The notes beneath the pieces are model-generated. The model did not search any database, was not told the origin of the DNA, and worked only from the letters and a program-made list of their open reading frames with translations. Below are positions 12,208 through 24,177 of a stretch of DNA of 64,000 nucleotides, one piece after another. The DNA is from Ampelomyces quisqualis (taxonomy: Eukaryota > Ascomycota > Dothideomycetes > Pleosporales > Phaeosphaeriaceae). The position numbers and the translations under genes are program-made. Within the stretch, counting starts at the first letter, position 1. Every line of letters begins with the position of its first letter. Location of the stretch: the NCBI GenBank assembly GCA_018398575.1, contig JAGTXZ010000021.1:558001-622000 (forward strand), written 5' to 3'.

Positions 12208-14446
12208 AAAGAGATAGAGCCTCTTTTTTATAGGAGAAGGAGAAAGCAGTGCCTTCTAGCACAGCTATAAACTCTAAAGATGCGTTAAAAGAGGAGAGTT
12301 AATTTTACAGAAAAGCTACTACAAAAACAAGATCTATAATAGAGAACTCTAATTGTTAGAGAAGTTGTTTAGACTACCTAAGCTATTACTTAAGGCATCT
12401 ATATTAATATCTCTAACTAATAGATTACTATTGCTAGCTTCTAGGCTAGCATTATTAACGCTACGCTTTACACTAGCTAAAGGCCTACTAACATTAAGCT
12501 AAGCTAAAGCCTTATTAACAACAGCATTGTTAGCATCTTCCTTAACATCCTTATTAACTACAGCTAACTTAGAATCTAACTAAGCCTTCTTGCAAGGCAA
12601 CTTCTTAACTCTACAGCCCTTTATAGATAGACTAGAAATGCAACGCTTGCTAGAAGATAGAGTGCCTAAGAGCCCCTTAAAGTTGTAGCTAGCTTTAGAA
12701 GAGTTTTTAAAAACCTTGCTAGCATCAAAGTCTAGGCTTTAACAAGCCTTCCTAGCTAACAACTTTGCAAAATCTAGTAGACTAGACTTACTTAGAGCCC
12801 TAAAGCTACTAAGCTTCTTTGCTAGGATTAGTAAACTGCAATTGCGTAAGTTCTTAGAAGGCAAGTTGTTAAGAATAAGAAAGCTAAGAGTAATATAGAA
12901 GGGCTTAACAGCCCTAGTGCCCTTAACGCTGCGCAGAATAACTAGAGCGCCTACAAATAATTAGCAAATAACTCTAGAGAAACAACAAAAGAAAACAACT
13001 AAAAAGGCGTTAGCTACTTACAATTTATTAAACACTGCTCTTTAGCAAAAGAGAATAAGTAGTTACTACAAGTACTATTGTTTAGCAGCTTACTCTAGAA
13101 CCTAAACTATATATACAAGCTAGCAGACTTAAACGTCTAACTAGCCTTTGCGCAGTAACTACATAAGTGCTTAGACTTACTTTTAATAGAAGCTATGTTA
13201 ATAGCGCAGTTAGTATAGCTTAGGATTAAGCTCTTAATGCAAGCGTTGTAGATCTTATACTTCTTGGCTCTAGAGTTATCTTTAAGGCCAAAGTAATTAC
13301 CTAGAGTAGAAAGCAACTTGTTAATATGTAGAGGCCTATTAGTCTTAACAACTAAGCTTGCCTACTTAGCTCCTAAATAAGGGCTAACAGCAAGCAGTAG
13401 CAGATAAGGCTTAAAAGTTTTCCCTGCAGACTTAAGAGTAACAAAGACTAACTAGAGCTTAGCAATAAGAGAGCAGCTTAGCTTCTTATCCTTGTTTAAT
13501 TTAACTAGCGCAAATGTTAGCACACGTTTAGCTTAACTTATTAATAAACTAGCACTTACTCTAGTTAATTACATTACTATAGCTAGAACAGTTAACTAGG
13601 TATCTGTAAACTAGAAAGCAAGTATCCCTATTAGGCTTAGGAACAAGCTTGTTCTTTATTATAGCTTAAAGATAAAGGCAGCGTGCAACTAAGAGGCTAA
13701 GGAAGTATTAGGCATGTGTATTAGAAAAATTCTAATTAACTAAAGGCAAGGCGTTAACTAAGCAACTATTAGCAACAGCTAAGCTAGAAACTTAGAGACT
13801 TAAAAGTAAGAATGCGCTAAATTACAGGAAGAGGCAACTAAGTAGGTAAAGAAGCAGAGCGTACGCTAGAGCAAAGTAGTGTAGCTGTATACAAATAAGT
13901 TGCCTTAAAAGCAAATAGAGGTAGTAAAGTAGAAGAGTAACAAGTAGATAATGCAAACTAAGCTAGAGCTAGTTAGAACACTTAGCAACAAGGTAGAAAA
14001 GTTAAGCAGCTAATTGCAGTATAGCAGTAGTAAGGTTATGCGTTAGGCAGGTTAAGAAAGAGAGAGGCGTAGAGTAGAGCAGCTAAAAAGAGAGTAGAGC
14101 TAAAAGGTAAGGTAAATTTAGTTAACGCAAGACTTGTTATAATAGAAGTAGTCTAAAGCGTTTGCAGTTACAACGTAAGTCTGCCTAGGTAACGCCTTTA
14201 TAACACTAGGTAAAGTTAGAATAACGTAGGCTAATAGCGCTTTAGCGTTTAGGTAAGAAAGTTAGATAGTAACGTAAGAGGACAGGAAAAGATTATAAAT
14301 AGGCACTACTCCTTTACTAAAGGCCTGTTAGTAACTACTTTAGCATTACAAAAAGTTTAGAGTTGTTTTTCCTTAGGAGTTAGTCCTTTTGTTTAAGCAC
14401 TTTAGTTTTGTGTTTAGTATAAAAGAGAAGGGGCCTCTTTTTATAG
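12208..14446. repeat. Pair of similar hairpin-like sequences flanking a 2.2 kb degraded segment
   Basis: AAAAGAGATAGAGCCTCTTTT near 12,208 and AAAAGAGAAGGGGCCTCTTT near 14,421 are similar to each other and each can fold on itself (AAAAGAG with CTCTTTT). They might mark the ends, or a promoter/terminator pair, of an unclassified element. This is a weak call made from the short match only. Confidence 0.3.
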
Positions 14447-17400
14447 ATTAGGGGAGAGATGTAGTAAAGTAATATAGGAAGTAAGTCTAAAGGACGCTTA
14501 GGGCACAGCTAAGGGCATAGACAAGATACAATAGCTAAAGGGCTATTAGAGAACAGAACAACTAACAACACACACACCTAATAATAATATATTTAAATCT
14601 ACATTAAATCTAATAGGCCTTAGAGGTAAATAACGCTCTACTACATTACTATTCTGTAAGCTAATCTATTGCATATTTAGCAGATAAAATAGAGTTTAAG
14701 AGTGTATTTAAATTAATTACTTACTAAGGCTAGCTAATTAGTTAGCTAGATAGCATGTCTTCTAAAGTACTAGGCAACGTCTGCAACACTATAATATTGT
14801 TGTTAGCAGAAACTCCTTATTAGAAATAGTAATATAGACAATGTAGTGTGTTAGAAGAGTATACAGTTACTATTATAACACACCTATATACTAATAGTTA
14901 ATAGAGGTAGTGCTAATAATAAAGTTAAAGTTAATAACTAGCAACATAAATGTCTTTTGCTGCAAGCGTTTAGAGTACCTATCTACTAGGATTTAGCTAT
15001 ATTTAATCTCTAGAATATCTACGTACTTATACAGACACTAAAGGCTATAGTCTATTGCAATATAGAGAAGGCATACCTTCTGTAAGGCAGAGGGGCAACT
15101 AAAGAGAACTATAAATAAGCTAACAACTAGACAGTAGCTACAATTAAGCCTAGTTAGCCCTATAAGTCTATGTCTAAACTGTCTTCTACAAGGTTTAGAC
15201 TAATAAAACTAACATCTGCTTCTAGACTAGAATAACGCCTATCTACTAACAGGCAATAAATAACAACTTAGATATGTATATCTAAAGATTTAGCAGCAGC
15301 GCTCTATATAGAGTCTACTATTAAACCTAAAACCTGCAATTATATAGTAACAAGCAATAGAAGACAATAATAAAATAATATAATTAGAAACTACAAGGAA
15401 CTTGCAACTTATACCTCTATTATTTAAACCTTCTTAATTTAAGCATAGTACCCAAAAGATTACAGAACTACGTAGTCCTTAACAACGTCTAAAATTAGAG
15501 GATTTTAAATTACTAGCAGTATATATAGCTGCCTATACAAGGATTCTAATACCTCTAAACATATACAGGAGTTTTATAAGCAAGAATAGAGAAAGAGTAT
15601 AAAAGAGATTAATTTGCATAGCGTGTAACATCTAATAGCAACATAGAGAAAGCTGTAAATTTAATAAAATTACTACACTAGACTATACTGCAATAAGAGA
15701 CTACGTAGCACGTAAGTAGCTATAGGTAGCTTAGTATTTTAATAGAGCCTAGCTAATTAAGTAGGCGTTAAAGACTACCTAGTATAACTAAAAAAAAGCA
15801 GTAGCTTAAGCAGAGAAAGGTAAGCGCAAACAGTCTATATACGTAGAAATATATTCTAAAACTAACAGCTTATAAGAAGGCTAAACACGCTGCTGCAGGG
15901 TTTATAGACTCTAATAATAACAAGGTACAATTATTACTGCTAAACAACTATTGCCCTTAAGTATTAAGACTAGAAGAATTACTATATTGCGTAGGAGGTT
16001 GCTAGAGAATGCTATCTATACTAGAGTTTCCTACTAAGCATATTAGAGTATACGTTAATTGTACAGAAACCCTACGTAGCCCTTATAAACATATAGCAGA
16101 CAACTTAAATAATATAAAGCAAGTTAACTATTAGTTTTAGGTATCTTAAACTTTAAATAGAAACTATTAATTATCTAGTTAAAGTTAACACTTTACTTAA
16201 CTAACTATTCTGTACTACTAGTAACATTAATATGCTACAATATTAAATAGTATTATAATATACTTAGATATTAGAGAATATTTAAGCAGACAAAGTACAT
16301 ATAGCGTGCCTAAGCAAAACAAGAAAAGACTATTAAAGAATAAACTGCCTTTTGCGCTAAACGCACAAAGACCTATAGCTTTTACACTACTAACCTATAA
16401 AGAAGTAGTTAACAAGAAACTTACTAAGGCAAAAAGACTACTGCAGCTTTTTACAAATAAAGAGATCTTAGACCTACAACAACGTAAGGTTACTTAATTG
16501 TTACTATCTTAACAATATAGCAAGCCTAGTCTTGTGTTATAAAAAAAAGATGTTATACTAGACAAGAGTATACTATACAATCTTACGCTAAACATCTACT
16601 ATTGTATTCTTTAGATATGCAAGTCCTAGGATGTAAGGTACGTAACAAATGTATTTCCTATAAAGATATAGCTAAAACAGAGTATATTATAGAATCTTAA
16701 TATACTTTAACTCTTTTTTACTATAGCTAAACAGTACCTAAAGGCAAGGTGTTGTTAAAGTATATACAACAAATTTGCTAAGCTTAATAAAGTAAGAAGA
16801 GAAAGGCTGCACTTAAAGACTTAATAGACTATTAGAGACGCAAAAGCAATATACTCTTAGGCAAAAGAGCAATATAGATCTCTACTCTCTAAAGATTATA
16901 AGCTTAGTACTAGACATAGTTAAGAGGATATACTCTGCCTAAGCTAATAAAGCTGTATCTTATTAAGAAAGGCTGTAGCGCTATTAGGCAAAGCAAGTAC
17001 TAACAAGATGCAACTAGAAGAAGTATCTAATAGAGAAAATAATATTATAAGCTTGCACAGTTAAAGTTAACACTCTAATAAGAGAAAGGGTAAAGCCTGC
17101 GCAATAACTATTTCTTCTAGCTCTTTTAGCTTAGATAAAGATAACTCTAACAAGTAAGATAGACTAGTATAGTAGTATAGTAGTAGTAATATACATTCTA
17201 CATAGCAGTTGTATACAGGATTTCTGTCTAAACAATTTAATAAAAAGCAAACTAAAAAGGTGCCTGTATGCGCACGCTACCTACTCTACTATATAATCTG
17301 TACATCTTACCTTACTTCTTCTATCTATTATTCTCTCTACACTAGAGCAGATAATAAAGGCTATAATTATAAGCTTATAAGGAGTGTACTCTCCTAGTAA

Positions 17401-18229
17401 GCTTCTAATTACATATTCTATCTACTAGCCTACTTACTTAATAATATATTAAGGAAAAGACCTTTAAATAGTAGTAAGAACCTTAACGCAAGTAAACAAT
17501 TCCCTACTTATTAGAACTTGCTACTCTCTTCTTAGTAGCACTGTTCTTACACAAGAAACTAACTAAAGGCACTTTAAGACAACAACTTAAATAGCAGTAA
17601 GACATTTAAAGCTAGTAAACAACTCTTATATAATAATTCCTAACCTTAACTTAAGTATTTAGCTTTTTAGGAATCTAACAGCAAACTGTATAGCATATTT
17701 AAAACTCGCCTTAAGCGTTACGCCTACCTTAATAAGAGTATTAAGGATCTTATTAACACTGCTAAAGCTGTAAAGTAACTCTTAAATATAATAGTAACAC
17801 GTTTAGTAGTACTAGGTTAGTAAAGAGTTAGCAAGACAACTTTAATAAATATACTGTTTAATTACTACCTTCTAGCTATGCTTAGAGCGCTAAGGCAATA
17901 TAGCTTATACTGCTTTTATAACTATTATTAGGTAAAGAGGCAATGCTATATACAATACTAAGACTAGTAATATTATTATCTACTTTAACAACAAGGCAGG
18001 TATAATAATCTGCATCTAAGGACAAGCTAACAACTAGTAGAAGAATTGTAATACTTTAGAGAATAGGGATAACGCTCTTAACTAAAGAAACTTTATAAAA
18101 ATAGCTTAAACAGCAATGCAGCGCCTTAATTATAAGGTTTTCTACTCTTTTAACGCTCTGCCTACTATAATATATAAACTACTCCTTGTACTACTATTAA
18201 TGTTTCTCTATTAACTACAACTGCTTTTC

Positions 18230-18810
18230 TCTAGTTTGTTTATCTATGCTAGAATCTAATAACTTACAAGAAATAAGATAGTTCTCTATTTGTAAAGAAG
18301 AATAACAAGTTACTGCAAGTTTAATTAATATTAGGATAACATATACAATAACAATTGCTGTTATTAAGTGTAAAAGATTAAAGAAAGTTCTTACGTAGGC
18401 AAGCAATTTCTATTTTACCTAGTGCCTACCTACTATATACTTTTCTTTAACCTCTTATACAACTGCTTTTCTCTACTTACTGCATGCTTTTCCTTAACCT
18501 CTTGCATAACTGCTTTTATCTAGATTATACTTTTGTAAAGTATAAAGAATTAAAGAAAGTTCTTACATAGGCTAGTAATTTCTATCTTAACTAGTGCCTA
18601 CTTACTACATACTTTTCCTTAACCTCTTATATAACTACTTTTATCTAGGTTGTTTATATACACTAGAATTTAATAGCTTACAGGAACTAAGGTAGACTCT
18701 ATTAGGCAAAGAAGAGCAATAAAGCACTGCATTTTATTCTAGCAGCTATTAGCATAATATTTACAATAACTACCTTTATTAAATGCAATAGATTAAAGGA
18801 AGTTCTTATA
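18230..18810. repeat. Degenerate tandem duplication, two interleaved unit types
   Basis: A segment around 18,366-18,475 (GATTAAAGAAAGTTCTTAC onward) recurs at about 18,543-18,655. The preceding segment around 18,235-18,365 (TTGTTTATCTATGCTAGAAT onward) recurs at about 18,652-18,790. The copies differ mainly by transitions plus small indels. The order suggests a tandem array that expanded before or during RIP. Confidence 0.65.
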
Positions 18811-18905
18811 GTTAAGAAGTAGCTAGGTAATAGAAACTCTAGTATAAACAGCACATAAGTCCTAACAGAAATCTAGTACTTAACTAATAAGAGTGCTTTA
18901 ATTAT

Positions 18906-19072
18906 ATATAGCTACAAAATTACGCAGCGTCTTAAGCTCCCTAAGAGCAACTGTCTACGTAATAGCTATAAGAGTATAGGGCTAATTATAAAACCTAAGC
19001 TACTTTACTATAAAAGATGTAAGAGGGATTTAAACCTATATAGCTATAAAGTTACGCAGCGCCTTAAGCTTA
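18906..19072. repeat. Short direct repeat, two copies about 132 bp apart
   Basis: TATATAGCTACAAAATTACG at 18,906 and TATATAGCTATAAAGTTACG near 19,038 are each followed by CAGCG(T/C)CTTAAGCT. The differences are transitions. Confidence 0.55.
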
Positions 19073-19836
19073 CACGCGTAATAACTTTTAATAGGCTATA
19101 AGTGCTTATAACTTTGTTAATTAATCTTAATTTAATAGTATCTTTAGGCATATATTTAGATCTTATTTTTAGTCTCTCCTGCCTAACAGAGGGCAGCAGT
19201 TATTAAGATTACTAAAGACTTAGTAGGCTACAACGCCTGCTACGTCTACTACTTATAACTAAGGCTACCTAGTTGTAGTGTATTTACTAACACTATCTTA
19301 AACACAAACTTTTAAGAGTTTTAGTAATAAGTAGCAGGTACTTAGCAAAGCCTATTAACGCAGTTTAACTAATAAGCAACTGCTGCAGTTGTTAATAAGA
19401 ATATTTACTGTTACAGAGAATTAGTTTTAGATAGCTATAAAGGTAACAGGTGTTAGTTTAAACAAATAATTAACTTTACCTTTACATCTCTAATCTGCTA
19501 GAAGCTTAGAGCGCTACAGCAAATGCTATTATAAGGAACTACTTATAGGTTATAATAACAGGTTAAATTAGATTAAAGAAAGATTAATTAGCTTAACTCT
19601 AAATATATTTCTAGTTAAAAACTTAATAGCTTTTAAGATTTTGTGCTTAACTACGTTAATATTTACCTACGTCTTATATAGTAAGCAGCATTAGTAAGTA
19701 CTATTTGCCTAGCTTAAATAACGTACTGCTTAAGGCGTATAATAGCAGAATTTTTATTAATTTTGCGTAATACATAGTTTATATATATTTTAACAAAACA
19801 TAAGATAATATACTATAAGATTAGACAGGCAAAAAA

Positions 19837-19956
19837 ACACCGCGACAGTATAATATACACTAGAGCTGTGTAAATATCCCCTACGTGCGGTGTAAAGAAG
19901 TAAATTTACACAATACTGCAGTGTATATTAACACCGCGCTGGGTATTTAACACCGC
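19837..19956. repeat. Nested palindrome with four ACACCGC motifs at the AT-rich/gene-space border
   Basis: Outer arms TAATATACAC (19,851-19,860) and GTGTATATTA (19,921-19,930) are perfect inverted repeats. Inner arms GTGTAAAT (19,868-19,875) and ATTTACAC (19,904-19,911) are perfect too. The heptamer ACACCGC occurs at 19,837, 19,931 and 19,950, and inverted as GCGGTGT at 19,887. The structure sits at the change from RIP-degraded to normal sequence, so it may be a transposon end, a MITE, or a palindromic regulatory or replication-related site. Confidence 0.6.
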
Positions 19957-20303
19957 ATTTGTACCCCAGTGTTACGAGTAGGAAGCTGCTTATGCTACTA
20001 CATCTCTATTTCCTCCATCGCACTTATTAGCGTACTTAACGGTCTTTGGGTGTACCTTTAACATTTCTTAGCAGGTTAGCAGTAAGCAAAAGTTTTCATG
20101 TTCTGCTCATGTTAGCATCACGCAATAACTACACATTTTTAGCCAATAAGAGCAAAGTTATACTAACTAATCAACGTTGCTGCTTCAAACGCTATGCTGT
20201 ACAACGGTAACAACGTGATTGTCCATTATTGATGTGCTGCAGCAGCTATGATAGCTTATAGACTACATGCAGATTTCCTCGAAGAACAGCAAACAGCCGG
20301 CGC
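19957..20303. other. Transition zone and 3' flank of the membrane-protein gene, no gene seen
   Basis: Composition shifts here from AT-rich to balanced. No coding frame or RNA gene is visible. The segment would hold the 3' untranslated region of the minus-strand gene that ends at 20,304. Confidence 0.5.
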
Positions 20304-21549
20304 CTACACTTCTTGTGCATGTAGGTCAGCGGTCTCCTCATGCAGTGGAACGTCGTCTCCAGATATCGAATGTGGTGCCTCATGCGAGCTTCTTGAGCTG
20401 GGTGCTCCTTTCTTGTGATCCACAAGCTCAGATACCACATTCAGATCCGTCTGGCAGTGGATGCCACCTAGACTCTCATCGCTTTCGTTCGCATTGAGCA
20501 CATTGTTGTTGTTGCCGCCTCTCTTCGACTTCATTTGTATCGACGGAATATGCGTATGCTGGCCTGAGCGCAGCTCAGATCGACTTTTGTTGGAGGAGAC
20601 TTGGAATTTCTCTTCAGGGTACATGTCGTTCTCTGGTCTTCCTTGGGCGAGACGCACGACCAGCGATGCCATGGACATTTCGATGTTGAGTTTGACTATG
20701 TATACCATGGGGTGTATCTGGATGTACACGATTTGATTCTTGAGAAACATGAGGCCAATCACGAGAACCTGCAAGATCATGTTAATATCCGCTTTGAAAA
20801 AGTAGTAACTGTGGAAAGGGCTTCTCTTACATCCATTGCAAGGGAAAGAACCATCAGCTTCGCATTGAAACCCACAAGTGGTGCATACTTCGTCAAGCCA
20901 TGCTGCTTCACTAGTCTCTCTTTCACCGTTTTCAAGAAGTACCAATTGAGGCCAGCATCGACAAACAGAATCAAGACCTTGGATATTTTGTCCCAGACGT
21001 CGTTGATTTTAACAAAGGTCTGGGAAACAGGCGGGACCATATGCGCAGGTATCCATATTATGAATACCGCAATGTTGATGCTAGTGATGAGAGCAACAGT
21101 ACCCCATTTCAGCTTTGTGACTGTACTTCGATGCTCCGCGATCAGAGCTATGCGATTGATGATAATCTGCAGACAGGTAAGCTTCTTTGCTTATCCTAGA
21201 TCCTTGACAGCATACCTGCATCAACAGCTGGATTTCAAATACCCAAAAGAAGAGGATAAAGAAGAGGACAGGTAGACTGAAGAATGGTCAGCTTGCTATC
21301 TGACGTTCAATCAATTCCCGGAGCTTACCTAGGACCCACTTGTCCGTTGAGGAACAGCCATGCAAAGATTGCAATAATGACGTTGGCTATGACCTCTCCC
21401 CAAACCATGTAGATGTAGGCTGATCGTAATGGATTGCGGTTGCGTCGTGTCTGCTTCACTGCCTCCCATACCGTCAAAAGGCCAAATCCAATGGTAAACC
21501 CTGCTGCCAAAGCTGCAATTTGGTAGTCCAGGATCGATGTGGTGGCCAT
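20304..21549 (-). CDS. Fungal multi-pass (about 7-TM) integral membrane protein, uncharacterised
   Basis: Four exons: 21,549-21,329, 21,276-21,216, 21,166-20,831 and 20,768-20,304. Introns of 52, 49 and 62 bp have GT-AG ends. The product is 360 residues. The N-terminus starts MATTSILDYQIAALAAGFTI, a membrane helix with no cleaved signal. About seven hydrophobic helices follow up to residue about 230, including LPVLFFILFFWVFEIQLLMQ. The C-terminal 120 residues are hydrophilic and rich in Ser, Asn and His, likely cytosolic. The layout resembles the rhodopsin-like hypothetical membrane proteins common in Pezizomycotina; the ligand and role are unknown. It is the first intact gene beside the RIP block and itself shows no premature stop. 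Exon joins preserve frame throughout, so the model is fairly secure. Confidence 0.8.
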
Positions 21550-23529
21550 GTTGCGCAGGGTCCTGCATGCGGTTCAGAAACCGAAAGGAGACCGAATGAT
21601 TTTCTGCGAAGGACCGAGTGGATTCACGAGGCAATGCATGCCTTAAACCTCTGAAAGGCGCCTATCCTTGGATCCTAGATGATGTACCGATGGCAATTGG
21701 CGTGAGACCTTTTGCAGTCCGAGCCCTTGAAGATTTGATCAATTGGCACTGTCCCGCTCTGCCCCGATCTGCCCCAAACCGCGAGATGCCATGAATGCGT
21801 ACACTGTCTAGAAGTGCAAAGTCTTCGCAAGTTTCAAAATCGTCTGGGCGGAGAAGTAGCTTGGAAAAGCTCGCCGAGTCATGCCAGTTTAGGTGGGTCT
21901 CTGGCGGGACCCGCTCTAGCTAGTACCGTAACGTTAGCAGGTTGACAGCTCTTGTCTTTACCTCAGCCAGAGGTTTGAAAACATCATCGAAGCCTGTTTC
22001 AAATTGCAGAAAAGCACGGTGGCTAAACGGGAATGCGTGGAACATGTACGCCTTATCAGGTAATTCGTCGACGCATCGTGCATGAAAATTAATGGCCATG
22101 GCAGATAAGGCAGTCCTGTTGTTCTGCCATCAGACGTCGCTTAGGTACGGAGCAGGTACGGTACTACCGGTACCGTGGCGCCAAATCGTAGGCACGGCAT
22201 ATGTATGCACATTTCAGACGATACCCATTATTACGACAAATTTGTTCTGCACCTTACTCGTCGTCTTCATGTGCTGACCAGACCTTGAGGCGCACTCGAG
22301 CACATTACTTCCGAAGTCGTACCGGTAGTCGAAGATCTGCCGATCATCACCCACAACGGCTCACACCCCTCAAACGAGGGCGCATCGCATCGAGCTCATC
22401 TCAAAGATGTCTAGAATTCCACCCGCGCGCGTCAATATCCAACATCCTTTCGGACTCGGTACACATGGCAAATGTCATGCGATATGGTAAGGTTCAAAGG
22501 CTGTGTGCTGCCGACCGGCGGAAGTAGGCGACCTGGGAAGGCAGGGCAGCAAGACCTGACTCTCCCGCGGGCAAAGGTTTTACGTACAACTCGAGACAGG
22601 AAACCAATTTCACGAGCACGTTGAGATGCGCGCAACGCATCCCAGCTTACGCTCATGTATGGGATCGTTTCAAGCTTGCCTGATACATGGGTGCCATGTT
22701 TCTCGCATCATCTAGGTGATTTCTTCCTGGTTCCATGCTACAAGCCGCGTTCGTCCCAGGATGTCAGTTGCTATGTCTCACCAGAGGGCTTCAATCGGTC
22801 TTACTCGCCAACTGGCACGCGTTCGTGCCGGTGCGTCTTGACATCTAGACTTTTCCAAGCGGTTGCAGTGAGGTATGCTGTCTGGTAGATTACGGATCGA
22901 TCAATCTATCGATTGCGAACATGCATTTGCGTCTCGCAGGCGCACATAGTCAGGTTGCATGCGTCGCGGCTTGGTAGGAATTCCCAGAAAGTCACAGACT
23001 TGTAAGTCAGCTTTCTTGACACCAATAGTATAATCTTCCAATACTCATATCCATGCAATCTATGCTACTAGTATTGCTGCTGAGGGATCCCCAGTCTCCT
23101 TGGTTACTTCACTTTCAGCCATTGCACCTAGCTTCTACCAACACCTGCATCTTCCCGCATACTCCGAACCCGCAAAGACCTATAGAAACCCCACCAGAAG
23201 GGAAACATCGCGTCTGCTCCGTGACGGAGGGTATTCGCAGCTACTGTTTCACTTTCGATCTTACCATGCGTTCCGTGGCCTTGTAAGTAGAGAGCACTCC
23301 TATAACATCTCCTAGACCGCAAAGTAGTCCGCTTCCCCTTTGCACAATGCAGAGCGTTCGAAATCACGAGCTACTCTCTTGTTGGACGCGTAATGCACGA
23401 AACCACGGGTCCAATTATTCCTATACGCCCTGTTCATTCTTTTAAGGAAAGTTCTAGTTCTCGCCCACACTGCGCAAAATAAGCCACATCTAGCTGATGT
23501 CTACACATCTGCAGCCCAAATACAAGTTT
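21550..23529. other. Intergenic region, no supported gene
   Basis: Short open frames exist on both strands but overlap each other, lack introns with protein-like joins and show no known domain. A small inverted repeat, ACGGTAC/GTACCGT, lies near 22,157-22,175. The right part is the 3' flank of the secreted protein gene. Confidence 0.5.
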
Positions 23530-24177
23530 CTAGCAAGCCGTTGTGATACTGTACTCCACGTCGTCCAACAGTAATCCACCATACATATCCCCACCGTTAT
23601 CCTGGCGCGCAATACTGAACCCGACACTCTTCAACCCCTGCCATTCGGTTCCAAACTCAGTTGCGTTCATGTAGAATTCCCATGGATAGATTCCTGACCA
23701 CAAAGGTGGGAATGTGAGAACTCGCCGAACGATAGACCCGTCAGGCTTGAATCCCCACATACTAACGGCGCATTCTGGTTGAGGAATGCCCGCCAAGCAA
23801 GCGTAGTAGAACCTATGAAGGTCAAAGGTTTGCTTCGATGCACTGCGAGATGTCAGGTACATGTCCAACATGAGTGGGAGGCGACTGTACGAGTCAGGAA
23901 TGGAGATATTTCCGCTGCCTCCGAACGCCATTGTCGCTTGGTTGCCCGAGATCGCTCGAATGAAGCCATCATCTCGGTCAACCTGGAACGTCGCATAGCT
24001 CAAGCCGTAGTAGAATGGCGGAACAGGATTGTATGCACCTTCCCAGAAGGGAAGATTATCGTATCTGGCGACATTGTACTCGTACACTGGACAGTAGCCT
24101 GCGCTGGTGCTGTCTGCTGTCGGCAGAGCAAGAACATTGGATGCGGAGAAGAACAGTGTTAGAAGAAGAGAGATCAT
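23530..24177 (-). CDS. Small secreted protein with four cysteines, hypothetical
   Basis: Intronless, 215 residues. Residues 1-18 form a signal peptide (MISLLLTLFFSASNVLALPT). The mature part has four Cys (29, 127, 136 and the last residue 215), which could form two disulfides, and N-glycosylation sequons at about N90 and N171. The pattern PVPPFYYGLSYATF near residue 51 and GLLLDDVEY near 202 resembles secreted beta-sandwich proteins in which the fold closes with a DD-hydrophobic strand; this is only an analogy. No catalytic motif is visible. An extracellular role, perhaps in host or substrate interaction, is inferred from secretion and size. It could be an effector-type protein, but I see no specific homologue. 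Confidence 0.75.
   Translation of the reverse strand: MISLLLTLFFSASNVLALPTADSTSAGYCPVYEYNVARYDNLPFWEGAYNPVPPFYYGLSYATFQVDRDDGFIRAISGNQATMAFGGSGNISIPDSYSRLPLMLDMYLTSRSASKQTFDLHRFYYACLAGIPQPECAVSMWGFKPDGSIVRRVLTFPPLWSGIYPWEFYMNATEFGTEWQGLKSVGFSIARQDNGGDMYGGLLLDDVEYSITTAC

Larger units (their letters stand above)
11950..19836. other. AT-rich RIP-degraded block, unclassified transposon remnants, no intact gene
   Basis: Stop codons are dense in all frames and TpA is strongly enriched. In 12,350-13,700 a minus-strand frame gives protein-like stretches interrupted by a few stops. In 13,700-14,330 a plus-strand frame gives a Lys, Arg, Gln and Glu-rich segment resembling the C-terminal tail of a transposase. 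Near 16,500-17,100 plus-strand stretches rich in basic residues also look coding in origin. The short open frames at 16,306-16,497, 17,209-17,397 and 18,215-18,406 show no recognisable domain and I treat them as chance. I cannot name the families. Confidence 0.7.

Noticed and set aside
16306..16497. 63-codon open frame in the AT-rich block
   Set aside because: Basic, Lys/Leu-rich translation without a motif, in DNA where all other frames are RIP-damaged; chance frame or transposon scrap.
17209..17397. 62-codon open frame
   Set aside because: No domain, no conserved start context, surrounded by stops in degraded DNA.
18215..18406. Minus-strand 63-codon frame with hydrophobic segment
   Set aside because: It overlaps the degenerate tandem repeat; the hydrophobic look comes from AT-rich codons.
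20267..21275. Plus-strand frames opposite the membrane-protein gene
   Set aside because: Shadows of the four-exon minus-strand gene, which has consistent splice sites and a protein-like product.
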